Assembly: GCF_009696615.1 (NCBI RefSeq)
Contig: NZ_VULO01000007.1
Span: 62,001 to 126,000, forward strand
DNA from: Scrofimicrobium canadense
GTDB taxonomy: Bacteria; Actinomycetota; Actinomycetes; Actinomycetales; Actinomycetaceae
Direction of reading: 5' to 3'
Length of the DNA: 64,000 nt
Below the pieces are notes generated by a model. It was not told the DNA's origin. It worked only from the letters and a program-made list of their open reading frames with translations, and made no database searches. Positions 53,881 to 63,701 of the stretch are shown piece after piece (within the stretch, counting starts at the first letter, position 1; the number at the start of each line of letters is the position of its first letter). The position numbers were made by a program, and so were the translations under genes.

Positions 53881-54495
53881 TTAGTTGAGTGCCGTTTCGT
53901 GGGTTTCGACTAGCGTGTCTATCTCATTGGTTTCAAACGAGGTAGCTGACATGCGGGGCGTACTACCGGGGCTTCTGACGAGCTGCCAGGCAATCGTGTA
54001 GGTTTGCGTGGTAGTAGGTTTGCTATTCGCCACGTCCATGATTGTGAGTATTTTCGCTGACGCTGATTTGACTCCCACGAATGCCCACCGGCCTGACGTG
54101 TCACACATTGACACCGACAGCACATACCCAGAGGGCGGGGTAGGCAGCGCGGAGGCGATAACTTCTGCCATGTGCTGAGTGCTGCCACGCGTCACCCATC
54201 TACCCTCTGTAACAGACACAGTGACAGTGCCTGAAGGTGGTCCGCCAGCGGTTCCTAGGATGATGGCGCGGCGGTTCCACAACAAAACCAGTACACGGTC
54301 CCCCGGCATGACTGCCACTAGTTTTGATAGGCCCACAGTGGGGGCCTCGTCAGCGTCCAGGGTGACCGCCAGTGGTTCTATGCTGGTGACATTACCCCAC
54401 CTGAATACGGGCAATAAACGCGTGCGATCACTGATCTTCCCAATCTGCTCCCGCAAAGGATCCAACAAACTCACAGCTCGGTCACCTCCCGCCAC
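53881..54495 (-). CDS. Minor tail protein
   Basis: A 204-residue protein. The first half is beta-rich with an OB-like pattern (GNVTSIEPLAVTLDADEAPTVGLSKLVAVMPGDRVLVLLWNRRAIILGTAGG), as in baseplate or tail-tip proteins of siphoviruses. The second half is a beta-rich host-contact-like region. It overlaps the gene upstream by 25 bases and is the last tail gene before the lysis cassette. Its exact role is unknown. Confidence 0.65.
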   Translation of the reverse strand: MAGGDRAVSLLDPLREQIGKISDRTRLLPVFRWGNVTSIEPLAVTLDADEAPTVGLSKLVAVMPGDRVLVLLWNRRAIILGTAGGPPSGTVTVSVTEGRWVTRGSTQHMAEVIASALPTPPSGYVLSVSMCDTSGRWAFVGVKSASAKILTIMDVANSKPTTTQTYTIAWQLVRSPGSTPRMSATSFETNEIDTLVETHETALN

Positions 54496-55562
54496 ACGGC
54501 TTTGACATGCGCGTCGAATCCACCACTGATACTCATGCGTTGCACGGTCGCCCGTATGCTTTCGCGCCCATCCACGCCGCCAGTGGGCTCAAAAACAACC
54601 AGGTCGTTGCCGTCGAGGGGAACCATGGCGTGCTCAGCCTCGAGTTTCGCGACCGGACTCATCGCATCCAAAAGCCGCCGTTGAGCGATCTGATCAGCGA
54701 CCACCTGAGATTCAGCCTCAATATCGTAGGTAGCAGTAATGACCCGCCCACGCGCGCCAGTAGAAAATGGTGAGTCAGGGTTATCATTGCGTGCGACCCC
54801 CACAATGGCGGGCTCCTCATCAGTGCCCTGGGTAGAGCAAACGACCTGGTTAGGGATTCCCGCCAGGTTTTGTTCTCGACTCCAATCAGGCCGGTGTAGG
54901 GACGCACCACCAGTAGCAGTAGGACCAGCGGCGAACACCCACGAGGCCTGCCGATCCTGGGGGTTGGTGTAGGGTTCGACGCGAAACTGGCCGGACCTGT
55001 CACACCACAGCGCCCAATATCCCGCGGCCTCCAGAAGGTCATTGATGATCGAGAGTTTCGAGGTTCCCGCATCCCACACCATTGCCACGCGTGTGGCAGC
55101 ACCGGTATCGGTCACGGCGGTGCGAGTCTCACCAGTCGAGGTGATGATAGAAACAACGAGCGGCACAATTGGCGTGCCAGCTGCCACAGAGAATGTTTCA
55201 TCGAACGCGTCCTCGTCAATGATTGTCATTTTGGTGAGGAGGCCAACCTTCCAGGTGCGCCTACCACCGCGACTGGACATTGTGGGACTGGTGAGGAGAT
55301 ACACACCTACCGGCCATGAAGGGTACCCCGTGCCCGGATCGTAGGTTGCGCGCACCCTGTGAGTCAGCCAGTCAATGTCTTGCCCCCGATCATCCAGAGT
55401 GACCGACGCTGCCCCACCCAACCGCTCGGTTGTGGCGATCTCAAAACTCGCGTCCCTCACCCCATCGAGAGCGCCGAGCGGCTCATCAGAGCTGTTGAGG
55501 AGTTCAAACACCCATCGGGGAGACCTCGGCCCCGCGAGTAGTTTCGGATCACCCACCACCAC
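54471..55562 (-). CDS. Minor tail protein (tail hub-like)
   Basis: A 363-residue protein in the position of the distal-tail or hub component. The features VTLDDRGQDIDWLTHRVRATY, VGVYLLTSPTMSSRGGRRTWKVGLLTKM and SKLSIINDLLEAAGYWALWCDRSGQFRVEPY match actinophage minor tail proteins with a gp27/hub-like fold. It sits 6 bases after the fibronectin-domain gene. Confidence 0.7.
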   Translation of the reverse strand: MVVGDPKLLAGPRSPRWVFELLNSSDEPLGALDGVRDASFEIATTERLGGAASVTLDDRGQDIDWLTHRVRATYDPGTGYPSWPVGVYLLTSPTMSSRGGRRTWKVGLLTKMTIIDEDAFDETFSVAAGTPIVPLVVSIITSTGETRTAVTDTGAATRVAMVWDAGTSKLSIINDLLEAAGYWALWCDRSGQFRVEPYTNPQDRQASWVFAAGPTATGGASLHRPDWSREQNLAGIPNQVVCSTQGTDEEPAIVGVARNDNPDSPFSTGARGRVITATYDIEAESQVVADQIAQRRLLDAMSPVAKLEAEHAMVPLDGNDLVVFEPTGGVDGRESIRATVQRMSISGGFDAHVKAVWREVTEL

Positions 55563-55568
55563 TCCTCC

Positions 55569-57764
55569 TTAGTGTTCGGTTTCGTCCAGCGTGAAGGACC
55601 ATTCCCACGCTTTGCCCCACCTGCTGGTAGCAGGAATCGTTGACAGGGTGCCATAAATACGGTTACCGGCAGGGTCTCGGTATAGGTGTATGGGGAATGA
55701 GGCGTGTGCGACCCGCTCTAAATCAACACGTGCAGCGTTTTCGGGTTCGTCATTGATGATAAGCCCTGATGCTTTCACGGACCGCGACAGGTGCTCTCCC
55801 GCGTACGCGACAGGTAGCGCGCGGCCCTCGTAGTGTTCGGAGCTGCGTTCACGTCCGGCAGTGATCTCTATTTCGGGGTTGTATGGCAGTCTGGCGGTGT
55901 CCTCATATTTACTGCCAGCACCAAGCCATATTGCGGCCGAATCTGCGGGAATAATGAGCACTGTTTCCGCGTTGGCACCTGCGTGTGTCCAGGCGACGGC
56001 ACGGTATTGCGTGTCCCCAAGGCTGAGGCCTTCCCAGTCAGACACCACAGCGTCGGTGGAAAGGCCCTCTGCGACAAGCTCCCACGTGGCGCCCTGGTCG
56101 ACAGATCGCCACAAATCGATGCGCACCGTTTCAGGCTTATCCGACCCAGACTTATCGCCAGCAACTACGGCCAACGTGTGCGCGCCCATGTCCTCATCCC
56201 ACGACCCCACCAGTTCTGGTAGTTCAGGGGGGAGGAAAGTGGCGGTGAATGTTTGTTCTGCCCAGTCACTCCATATTTGCCAGGTTGCTGCCCGCACACG
56301 CACCACATAGGTCACGCCGTTTTCAATGCGAGTGGAAAACCGCTTGCTAGTGGTTGCCCCAGAGCCTTGGAGTTCTTCGATCACCTGCCGGTCATTGTCG
56401 AGCAGCTCGGCGTTCCACGCGGACTGGGGGCGATACTGCGCCTGGTAGAACGACCAGGCCACGTCAAGCTCCGGAGTGTCCCACGTGTCCCCTTCAGGTG
56501 TGGTAACTGCCACGCCAGGACGGTCTACCACGTCAAACTGGGCTATTGCGCTCCACGGGCCGAAATCCGCGTGTTGGCCGCGCGTACGCACCCGCCACTG
56601 AATCGGATAATGTGACGACCCCGCATCCAGCGTTGCATACGAATTCTCGCCAACAGCTATCGTATGCCACGTGTCCTGGGGGCCCCATTTCCACTGTACT
56701 TCTGCCGCTGTTTGTTCGGTAGTGTCAACAGGGTTGTGCACCCAGGTGAGACGCACCGGTTCACCAACGGCCACCACAGTCCCGTTGGGTGCGAGGTTGC
56801 TAGGAGCGTTAGGAGGCTGCAACGACGCCAAAATATTGGACGCTTCGGAGTAGGCAGACTGCAAAGCCGCGTCGTTAATCCACGAGGCGACCTTGCTGGG
56901 AACTGTCCAGGCGCGGTATTGGACGCGCGCGCCGGCAGGAATACTTGTGTCAGTCCACGACCCGGCCCACGCATCCGCATAGGCAAACCTGGACTGCCAC
57001 TGCTCCCACCCACTACCCGTGTCCACTCTGCGTTCGAAATATGTGCGTAGTGCGCCTTGCCCCGACTGAGACCAGGTCACTTTCGCTGACGTAGTCGTCA
57101 CCAATGTGGCTTTCACATTGGTGGGAGGAATGGCCCGCGTGTACTGCTCAACAACGTTCGACCAGCCAGACTGGCCTTTACTGTTTTTTCCGGCGACCCG
57201 ATACTCGTAGGTGTTTCCAGCTTTGACAGTCGTGTCAGTCCACGTTTTCGGCACCGACGATCCAGTAGTTAGAGAGGCCATCTGGTTCCACGCAGACCAC
57301 CCGCCACTGGTCCAAAACCGGCGCTGAATGATTTGCTGATGCACCGGGGCGGAACTGGTACTGGCGGGCGTCCAATCCAGCCGGATAGACGTATCCGAGG
57401 TTTTCGTAGCCTTCAGATTAGTTGGGGCTGGTGGTGGGCCAGACGGTCCGGACGGGGCTATCGTCACCGTCCGGGAAACGGACGCGCTACCATTCCAATA
57501 CGAAATGTTCGCCCCGTACGAGCGAGTACCAGGGCCAGTAGTTGTCGACCGGTGCAACTCTTTCGTGACAGTCTGACCGTGCCCAGAATAAAACGACACG
57601 GACTTTGACCCTGACCAGGAGCCAGTGAAATTCAGAGTCCCGGACCAGTTATGCCCATACCCATCAGACTGCCCATACACAATAATCGTGCATGACTGTC
57701 CACTATAAACAAGGTCGATACCGAGCCGGAAATACCCCGACCACGCGCCCCACACGACAGCCAT
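55569..57764 (-). CDS. Tail protein with fibronectin type III domains
   Basis: A 731-residue beta-rich protein. At least three fibronectin type III modules are visible, each opening with a Pro-rich linker: PPAPTNLKATKTSDTSIRLDW, IPPTNVKATLVTTTSAKVTW and PPNAPSNLAPNGTVVAVGEP. The N-terminal 120 residues and the C-terminal 180 are separate domains. Such proteins sit at phage tail tips and are thought to help carbohydrate binding at the cell surface. It starts one base after the tape measure stop. Confidence 0.85.
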   Translation of the reverse strand: MAVVWGAWSGYFRLGIDLVYSGQSCTIIVYGQSDGYGHNWSGTLNFTGSWSGSKSVSFYSGHGQTVTKELHRSTTTGPGTRSYGANISYWNGSASVSRTVTIAPSGPSGPPPAPTNLKATKTSDTSIRLDWTPASTSSAPVHQQIIQRRFWTSGGWSAWNQMASLTTGSSVPKTWTDTTVKAGNTYEYRVAGKNSKGQSGWSNVVEQYTRAIPPTNVKATLVTTTSAKVTWSQSGQGALRTYFERRVDTGSGWEQWQSRFAYADAWAGSWTDTSIPAGARVQYRAWTVPSKVASWINDAALQSAYSEASNILASLQPPNAPSNLAPNGTVVAVGEPVRLTWVHNPVDTTEQTAAEVQWKWGPQDTWHTIAVGENSYATLDAGSSHYPIQWRVRTRGQHADFGPWSAIAQFDVVDRPGVAVTTPEGDTWDTPELDVAWSFYQAQYRPQSAWNAELLDNDRQVIEELQGSGATTSKRFSTRIENGVTYVVRVRAATWQIWSDWAEQTFTATFLPPELPELVGSWDEDMGAHTLAVVAGDKSGSDKPETVRIDLWRSVDQGATWELVAEGLSTDAVVSDWEGLSLGDTQYRAVAWTHAGANAETVLIIPADSAAIWLGAGSKYEDTARLPYNPEIEITAGRERSSEHYEGRALPVAYAGEHLSRSVKASGLIINDEPENAARVDLERVAHASFPIHLYRDPAGNRIYGTLSTIPATSRWGKAWEWSFTLDETEH

Positions 57765-57765
57765 A

Positions 57766-60700
57766 TCAGCCCACCCCGTTCCGTGACATCAACGCGCCAG
57801 AAGACACCGGCCCCAACACTTCCTCAATCTCACCGCGAGCAAGCTCACGGAACCCACCAGCCTCATCCACAACCAACACAAACTGTCCAGAACGACCACC
57901 ACGGCCACTAAGCGCAGACGACAACATATCCCACTGTGACCCCGTGAAAACAGGTTCCGGTTTGCCCGTCCGGTTCTCCACCAAAGTCAACCCTGGCGGC
58001 AACAGGCCGCCCCGGTCATATTTCAACCGCCCAAACGTCGGGTTGCCATAGATCGCGGCGTTACGTACCACGTCACCAGGTTTGGGGGCGTGCACAATCG
58101 AGTTCGCGCCCGTCATGATCGCGATATGATGCGCGGGGTTTCCCCAGAAAGCGACATCCCCCGCGCGAGGCTGTGCCACGGGCATCGCCACGTTCTGATA
58201 GCCTGCCGCCGTCAAACGAGGCACGTTCGTTTTCCCCATCTGCTGGTACGCCCAATACACGAGGCCCGAACAGTCCAAACCCGGAGGAATCGAACTACCA
58301 CCCCACACGTAAGGCACACCAAGCGCTTTCCTAGCAGCCGCGACCAGGCCGGTCCCGCCGCCCGCGATTTTCTCCACCGCTTTCGCGAAAACCGCAGCGT
58401 AAGCGCCCGCGATATTGACGAACCCGGCACCTGCAGACTGTCCGAACTGGCCACCACCCGCACGATTCGCATACTCACGAGCAGGGTTCGCAACCAACTG
58501 GTTGATCGTGTCCTTCGGCCTGTCCAGTGCTTGGAACTGGAAGCCCATCGGACTCGTGTTCACCGACCAGCCGTTAGACCCCTTCTTCAGGAAGTCGAGG
58601 ATGCCACCATTCGCGTAGCCACGATCACCGACACTACCAACACCACGACCCCGCGATTGGTTCCAAGCGTTGATCGTCGCCGCACCACCGAGCGCTTTGA
58701 CGACCTCGGGACGGAGAATCCCCTCACCACCCGACAGTCGGAGCCGCCCAAACTGTGGGGAGTAGAAATCGTAAATATCCCTGCCTGGCGTGTAACCGGG
58801 GAGGACGCCACCAGTCGCGTACCCAATCGACCGGACCGCAGGCATATTCGCGGACACACCCACAGCCCTCGCAATAGCGTTCACAGCCGAGCGGATACCG
58901 TTCATGTAAACCGTGGAGATCACATAGTTGGATGGCCCAGCAGTCCCACTCCTGATCCGACCCCACGACGAGGACACTGCGCCAGGCACCGCCACGAACG
59001 CCGCTTTGATCGCGTTCACAGCCGAGACGAGCGCGCTCTTGAATGAGCCACCCACCCACGTCTGCAAGCCCCTGAGACTGTTCTGCGTCTGGGATTGCAT
59101 GAGTTTCGCGGCGTTCGGCACGACCGTTTGGAAGAGGGCCGCGACTTGCGTGAGTTGAGTGGTCACACCATTCCTGAACGCACCCGACATCATGGAGACT
59201 AGCCGCTGCAAAGATGCGATGATCGCGTTCACCTGCTGGCCCACGGCCTGAGCGGTCGCGGTCACGCTGTTCTTCAGATTATCCGTCACCGCAGTGATCT
59301 GCTTCGATGTTGCGGTCATCGCCGCAACGGACGACGCGCCCTTACCCAGACCACCAGCCAATCCCGCATCAAGATAGCCACCAATGTCAGCCATGACAGT
59401 AGACGGCGAGTGGATACCAAAGAACCCTTTGACGCCGTCGAGGATATTCCCGCCGACACCCTTGATAGCATCGACCGCGCCGCCCGCCATGTCCTTGATC
59501 CCATTGATCAAGCCACCAAGCAGGTCTTTACCCGCTTGGAATAGTTGGGGGATCAAATCGAGGACGGCTTGCACCAGTTGGGGACCAAGATCAGCGACCG
59601 CTTGGAGGAGCGCGGGGATGATCTCCGGTAGTGCGTCCACAATCGCAGTGAACAGCTCGACCGCGCCCTGCAAGAGCGTGTCAATCATCGAGATCAGGGT
59701 CTCGACGATGACGGGAATCAGGTTCACCACCGCGTCGATCAGTTGGGGGAGGATGATCGGTAACGCCTGCACCAGTCCCATGAATAGCTGGACCGCACCG
59801 TCAATGAAGACGGGGAGCATGCTGACCAGTGCATCTAGGATCTCGGGCAGCAATGCGTACACCGCTTCGAGGAGTGGCGGCACAATGAGTAGCAACCCGT
59901 CGATGAGTGCCATGAAAAGCTGGAGCGCACCCTCGACGAGCTGAGGGACCAGCGAAATTAGGGTTTCCACGATCAGGGGCAGTAGGTCGAGAATCCCCTG
60001 CACCAGCGGCTCTACGATCCCCATGAGCCCCTGAACGAGCGCCTGGAACAACTCCAGGGCCGCCGTCACCAGTGTGGGCACCAAACCCAGCAGGACGGGC
60101 ACCAGCTGGTTCACCAGGCCAATGAGCGCCGAAATCACCGAGGGCAGTACGTCCGAGATAGACGAGACGAGCCCCTGGAACAGCGTTACGCCCGCACCAA
60201 TCAGGATTGGAAGCATTTGTCCCAACTGGGCGACCACCGCGCCAATAATGCTTGTTACGCCCTGTACCAGGATTGGCAGGTTCGTTGAAATCGCGTTCAC
60301 TATGTCAGGAATGACATTCACCGAGAACTTGATGATCTGTCGGGTCATCCCGTTGAACAGTTCGGGGATTTTGCCGAGAATCGTGGTGAACCCGCTCATC
60401 ATCTGGCCGGGGTCCACATGCGTAAGTGCGAGCAGGCCCGCAGCGGCAATACCAGCGGGCCCGCCAATCGCGCCCAGCATCTTCGGGAGTGGCCCGAGCA
60501 GCCCGGCGAGCGGCCCAAGTTTTGATATGAGTGGCACCAATCCGCCAGCACCGAGCGCGGCGAACATTGCACCAGCCGGGGCGAGAGCCGACAAGAGCGG
60601 CCCAAACTTACCCTTGAGATTGTCGGACCCGTCCGCGAAAGCATTGAGTTTCCCGGTCACAAAATCGAAAGCGGGGCCCAGCTTCTCACCAACCGCGTCA

Positions 60701-61593
60701 CCAACCTTCGACGCAATATCCTCCACCGGACCCAACGCGTTAGTAATCGCCTGAACCAAATCCGTCAGCTTCGAGTAGATACCCGTGTAAGACCCGTCAT
60801 CAAGTTCGAGGCCCTTCCACAAGTTCGCGCCAATACGCGAGATCGACGCACCAGCATTCGCTAGAGATCCGGGGAGAGTTTTCCCCATTTCTTCAGCAAC
60901 AGTGCCCGCCGCATCAGACGCTGCCTTCTCAAACGTTGCGAAGTCGATCTTCCCCTCAGACGCCATTTTCTTGACCTCATCAGTGGTGACGCCAAGATTG
61001 GTAGCCAACGCCTGATAGATAGGAATACCACGGTCAGCAAGCTGATTCAGGTTCTCCGTGTACGCCTTACCCGTGGCAGCAACCTTGTTGAAGATAGCCC
61101 CCATATCCTCCATCGACCCACCGGACGCGGCAGCAGCGTTAGCCACAGTTTTTAGGGTGGCTTCCAACTGTTGTCCGGGTTTGATTCCAGCAGCGACAGC
61201 CCCAGCAGCCGTCGTAGCAGCAGCATCCAACCCAAACGACGTGCCCTTCACAGCAGCGGTCGCGTTCTTCATAATCGCCGCCGTGGAATCCGCGTCATTC
61301 CCCAGGCCACGCAGTTTCGCCTTAGCCGTGTCAATCGCGTTCAAACGCCCGAGGCCCTTAGTGAGCGCCGCCCCCATAGCAACCCCGCCAGCAGCCACCA
61401 CGGTAGTAGCCGCAGCGGTAGCAGCCTTCACACCAGCGTTGAGAGCACGACCCCACCTAGACCCCGCCTGACCACCAGCCTTATCAGCAGCGGCAGTTAC
61501 AGCACCAAACTCCCTAGCAATATTCCCCTGAGCGCCCTTCATACTGGGAACCAGGCTGATATACGCCACGGCGATTTCCTGGCCTGACGCCAT
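57766..61593 (-). CDS. Tail tape measure protein with NlpC/P60 domain
   Basis: A 1275-residue protein setting the tail length (roughly 190 nm at 0.15 nm per residue). The N-terminus has the typical EIAVAYISLVPSMKGAQGNIAREFGAVTAAADKAG opening and a TP901-type core. A striking hydrophobic repeat region (about residues 420-700) alternates LVPxLL- and FxALIDGL-like units. Near residue 1105 an NlpC/P60 cysteine peptidase begins: YVWGGSSIPPGLDCSGLVYWAY supplies the Cys, and HHIAIM the His. That domain probably cuts the peptidoglycan as DNA enters. Confidence 0.93.
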   Translation of the reverse strand: MASGQEIAVAYISLVPSMKGAQGNIAREFGAVTAAADKAGGQAGSRWGRALNAGVKAATAAATTVVAAGGVAMGAALTKGLGRLNAIDTAKAKLRGLGNDADSTAAIMKNATAAVKGTSFGLDAAATTAAGAVAAGIKPGQQLEATLKTVANAAAASGGSMEDMGAIFNKVAATGKAYTENLNQLADRGIPIYQALATNLGVTTDEVKKMASEGKIDFATFEKAASDAAGTVAEEMGKTLPGSLANAGASISRIGANLWKGLELDDGSYTGIYSKLTDLVQAITNALGPVEDIASKVGDAVGEKLGPAFDFVTGKLNAFADGSDNLKGKFGPLLSALAPAGAMFAALGAGGLVPLISKLGPLAGLLGPLPKMLGAIGGPAGIAAAGLLALTHVDPGQMMSGFTTILGKIPELFNGMTRQIIKFSVNVIPDIVNAISTNLPILVQGVTSIIGAVVAQLGQMLPILIGAGVTLFQGLVSSISDVLPSVISALIGLVNQLVPVLLGLVPTLVTAALELFQALVQGLMGIVEPLVQGILDLLPLIVETLISLVPQLVEGALQLFMALIDGLLLIVPPLLEAVYALLPEILDALVSMLPVFIDGAVQLFMGLVQALPIILPQLIDAVVNLIPVIVETLISMIDTLLQGAVELFTAIVDALPEIIPALLQAVADLGPQLVQAVLDLIPQLFQAGKDLLGGLINGIKDMAGGAVDAIKGVGGNILDGVKGFFGIHSPSTVMADIGGYLDAGLAGGLGKGASSVAAMTATSKQITAVTDNLKNSVTATAQAVGQQVNAIIASLQRLVSMMSGAFRNGVTTQLTQVAALFQTVVPNAAKLMQSQTQNSLRGLQTWVGGSFKSALVSAVNAIKAAFVAVPGAVSSSWGRIRSGTAGPSNYVISTVYMNGIRSAVNAIARAVGVSANMPAVRSIGYATGGVLPGYTPGRDIYDFYSPQFGRLRLSGGEGILRPEVVKALGGAATINAWNQSRGRGVGSVGDRGYANGGILDFLKKGSNGWSVNTSPMGFQFQALDRPKDTINQLVANPAREYANRAGGGQFGQSAGAGFVNIAGAYAAVFAKAVEKIAGGGTGLVAAARKALGVPYVWGGSSIPPGLDCSGLVYWAYQQMGKTNVPRLTAAGYQNVAMPVAQPRAGDVAFWGNPAHHIAIMTGANSIVHAPKPGDVVRNAAIYGNPTFGRLKYDRGGLLPPGLTLVENRTGKPEPVFTGSQWDMLSSALSGRGGRSGQFVLVVDEAGGFRELARGEIEEVLGPVSSGALMSRNGVG

Positions 61594-61605
61594 AACGCCC
61601 CCCTC

Positions 61606-62333
61606 TCACATGCTGGATTGGAGGGCTTCACTCATAGCCCCGTACCTCTCAATAAATTTCTTGGCGCGACGATCCTCCGCCGCAGAACGCTCAGCAGCCC
61701 GCTCCAAATGCCCCCACTCAGGCGGCTTCGGAAGCGGCACATCCTTCGGGTTCTTGTTGAACCCCTCCTGGAACTGTTGGATTGCGTGTCGCACCATCAA
61801 CGCCGCATGCGCCTCAGTGCTCCACGCCAACTCGCCGCCCTGAGCCCGCCAAGTCGCCGCGCCCGGTGGTAGCCCAAACAGGAGCACCGAGAACCGGCGG
61901 AGAGTCAAACGCCCCGAGAAAATATCACCCAAATGAATCCGGTAATAGTGTTGAAAATCGGCTTCAATCTCGGGGCAACGAGTCCCTAATAAGGTGAGGG
62001 CTGGCGCTATTTTCCCGCGCCCAACGCCTCCACCAGTTCGTTTACCATCTCCATAGCTGAAGACAGTTTCGGATTCCCAGCCGGTGACTTCTCACATGTC
62101 GCCAGAAGCCGCGACAACTTAGCCCTATCGGGAATGAGAGCGTTCAAAACACCAAACGGCATACCGCTACTTAACTGCTCCATCAGCGTGTAATCGTCCA
62201 ACACCTCCGGGTCAATCGCTAAGACTTCCCCACGAAAATCAATGGTGACCTTCTTACCAGTAGCCTCCGCTTCCAACGCTTTCACCGCGTCCGTCTTGGT
62301 CGTAGTAGTTTTCTTTGTTGCCTGAGTAGCCAC
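61606..62333 (-). CDS. Tail assembly chaperone, long form made by -1 frameshift
   Basis: The downstream 61606-61932 frame is open back to the end of 62007-62333. Reading GCG GGA AAA and slipping back one base on GGGAAAA (62010-62016) gives IAPALTLLGTRCPEIEADFQ, then HYYRIHLGDIFSGRLTLRRF, and continues in the second frame. This is the gpG/gpGT arrangement of siphoviruses; the YYRI..DIFSGRLTLRR segment is typical of the T part. The long product guides tape measure assembly. Confidence 0.85.
62007..62333 (-). CDS. Tail assembly chaperone, short form
   Basis: A 108-residue acidic protein with a Lys/Thr-rich start and the segments KVTIDFRGEVLAIDPEVLDDYTLMEQL and SGMPFGVLNALIPDRAKLSRLL. Placed between major tail protein and tape measure, it is the G-type chaperone. 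Its stop codon overlaps the slippery site, and a fraction of ribosomes would continue as the long form. Confidence 0.85.
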   Translation of the reverse strand: MATQATKKTTTTKTDAVKALEAEATGKKVTIDFRGEVLAIDPEVLDDYTLMEQLSSGMPFGVLNALIPDRAKLSRLLATCEKSPAGNPKLSSAMEMVNELVEALGAGK

Positions 62334-62378
62334 GCTTCCTCCAAAGTCAAAAGTTCAAATGACGGTCAATAGTTAGAT

Positions 62379-62409
62379 GGTGGCTGGAGATGACCACGCC
62401 CCAGCCACC
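62379..62409 (-). terminator. Hairpin after the major tail gene
   Basis: Arms GGTGGCTGG (62379-62387) and CCAGCCACC (62401-62409) pair perfectly. There is no clear T-run on the minus strand, so it may be an attenuator or mRNA stabiliser that raises major tail protein over downstream genes. Confidence 0.5.
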
Positions 62410-62416
62410 AAACTCT

Positions 62417-62983
62417 TTACGACGCTTTCAGCGCGTCGTCCCCCTGCGAGTACAGGAAATAGTCACCAATGATTTCGACGGTCACGTTGTAGCCCGTGAT
62501 TTCCTCACGGCCAATCGTGATCTCCTGGCGTTCTGTGATCTCCCCGTGGGGAATGTGCAGGAGCCACTTCACGTCACCATCGAACAGGCCAAGCAGGAAC
62601 TGTCGTTTCTCGATCTGCCGGGCACCCTTGAGTGTGCTCTTAGTGACCCCGCCCGTAGTGGTCGCGTCGCCACGGCTCAATGCGAGTCCCAGTGATAGGG
62701 CCGTCGATTCCAGCATTTGGAAAGCAAACGACGTTTCTGAGCTGGTGATCGCCGTTCGGACAACACGGCCACCCTGGAAGCCCTTCAGCTTCGCGACCTC
62801 ATCGGTGGGTGTGAGCGTGAACCCGTCCGGGTGAATCCACCCGACCTCAACAAAAGGAGCGGGGGCCGCCGCGCTGATCGACTCAGGCGCGGTAAACGCC
62901 GCGTCCAAATCCGCGACCGCCACATAATCGTCGTCTGAACCGAACAGGCGTGCGTTATCCGCATTTACTTGTGCTAGCGCCAT
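62417..62983 (-). CDS. Major tail protein
   Basis: A 188-residue beta-rich protein. The opening MALAQVNADNARLFGSDDDYVAVADLDAAF, the GWIHPDGFTLTPTDEVAKLKGFQGG segment and the C-terminal VTVEIIGDYFLY are typical of actinophage tail tube subunits. It lies directly before the tail chaperones and is set off by hairpins on both sides, fitting a highly expressed structural gene. Confidence 0.85.
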   Translation of the reverse strand: MALAQVNADNARLFGSDDDYVAVADLDAAFTAPESISAAAPAPFVEVGWIHPDGFTLTPTDEVAKLKGFQGGRVVRTAITSSETSFAFQMLESTALSLGLALSRGDATTTGGVTKSTLKGARQIEKRQFLLGLFDGDVKWLLHIPHGEITERQEITIGREEITGYNVTVEIIGDYFLYSQGDDALKAS

Positions 62984-63014
62984 AATGAGTTCCTTTCACT
63001 CGTGTCTTGCGCAT

Positions 63015-63046
63015 AAAAATGCGCCTAACCGACTCTCGGTAGGCGC
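63015..63046 (-). terminator. Hairpin before the major tail gene
   Basis: On the minus strand GCGCCTACC pairs with GGTTAGGCGC (one bulged base), followed by ATTTTTATG, like an intrinsic terminator, 30 bases before the major tail start. It may partly end transcription of the head-to-tail genes. Confidence 0.55.
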
Positions 63047-63060
63047 TAGAAAAACTGTGT

Positions 63061-63438
63061 TTAGGCGAGTCCCCGTATGTGAAACTCAAACGTGGAGCGA
63101 ACCCGATAAAACGGGTCACTGCTCAGGCTTGCATCCTCCGGGTTCAGCACCTCGCGGACCCCGTAGATGAAGTAGGGACCGACCTGTGAGCGTGGCTTCG
63201 ACCAGTGCTCACGCACCTGGCGGAGCATGTCCCACGCCCGCTTCTTCGACTGGGAGAGGACCGTGAACTGGAGCCACGGATTATCGGAGCGACCGAGGCT
63301 GGTCATGCCGCCACCAACACGCTCCACGATCACGAGGCCGTTGCTTGGTATGCCGTCCTTGTCTTGTGGTTCCTGCCCGGCGTAGCCACAACCCAGGATG
63401 GGGGCGACGGATTGGCCAGCGGCGTCGATCAAATCCAC
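63061..63438 (-). CDS. Tail terminator protein
   Basis: A 125-residue protein just upstream of the major tail gene. The segments ERVGGGMTSLGRSDNPWLQFTVLSQSKKRAWDMLRQVREHW and DPFYRVRSTFEFHIRG match the tail-terminator fold of HK97-like phages. It overlaps the gp10-like gene by one base. Confidence 0.7.
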   Translation of the reverse strand: MDLIDAAGQSVAPILGCGYAGQEPQDKDGIPSNGLVIVERVGGGMTSLGRSDNPWLQFTVLSQSKKRAWDMLRQVREHWSKPRSQVGPYFIYGVREVLNPEDASLSSDPFYRVRSTFEFHIRGLA

Positions 63439-63701
63439 TACCCACCCCCAAGAGCCCTACCGAGCCGATTCTCTCTGGCCTGCGCTTGCTTTGCCGCCCG
63501 TGTCTCCGGATAGATACGGACGCCGGGACGATTCTGACGCTGCTCCATCCGTTTCACATCAAAACCGGGACCAGCACGACTAGCGATCTTCCGACCCTCC
63601 GACTCAAGCAAGGCAAGCATCTTCGGGTTGCTCCTCTGATCCTTCAAGAACTGGCCGATCCCAGGCTTGTTCAGTTCGATGCGAACCTTTGAGATAGCCA
63701 T
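63438..63701 (-). CDS. HK97 gp10-like head-tail connector protein
   Basis: An 87-residue basic protein. The KIASRAGPGFDVKR segment and the position between head closure and tail terminator fit the HK97 gp10 family. It is shorter than most gp10 proteins. It starts at the base before the stop of the head-closure gene and overlaps the tail terminator start. Confidence 0.65.
   Translation of the reverse strand: MAISKVRIELNKPGIGQFLKDQRSNPKMLALLESEGRKIASRAGPGFDVKRMEQRQNRPGVRIYPETRAAKQAQARENRLGRALGGG

Noticed and set aside
58090-59046. 318-codon plus-strand frame opposite the tape measure gene
   Set aside because: Arg/His-rich low-complexity translation typical of an antisense frame in GC-rich sequence.
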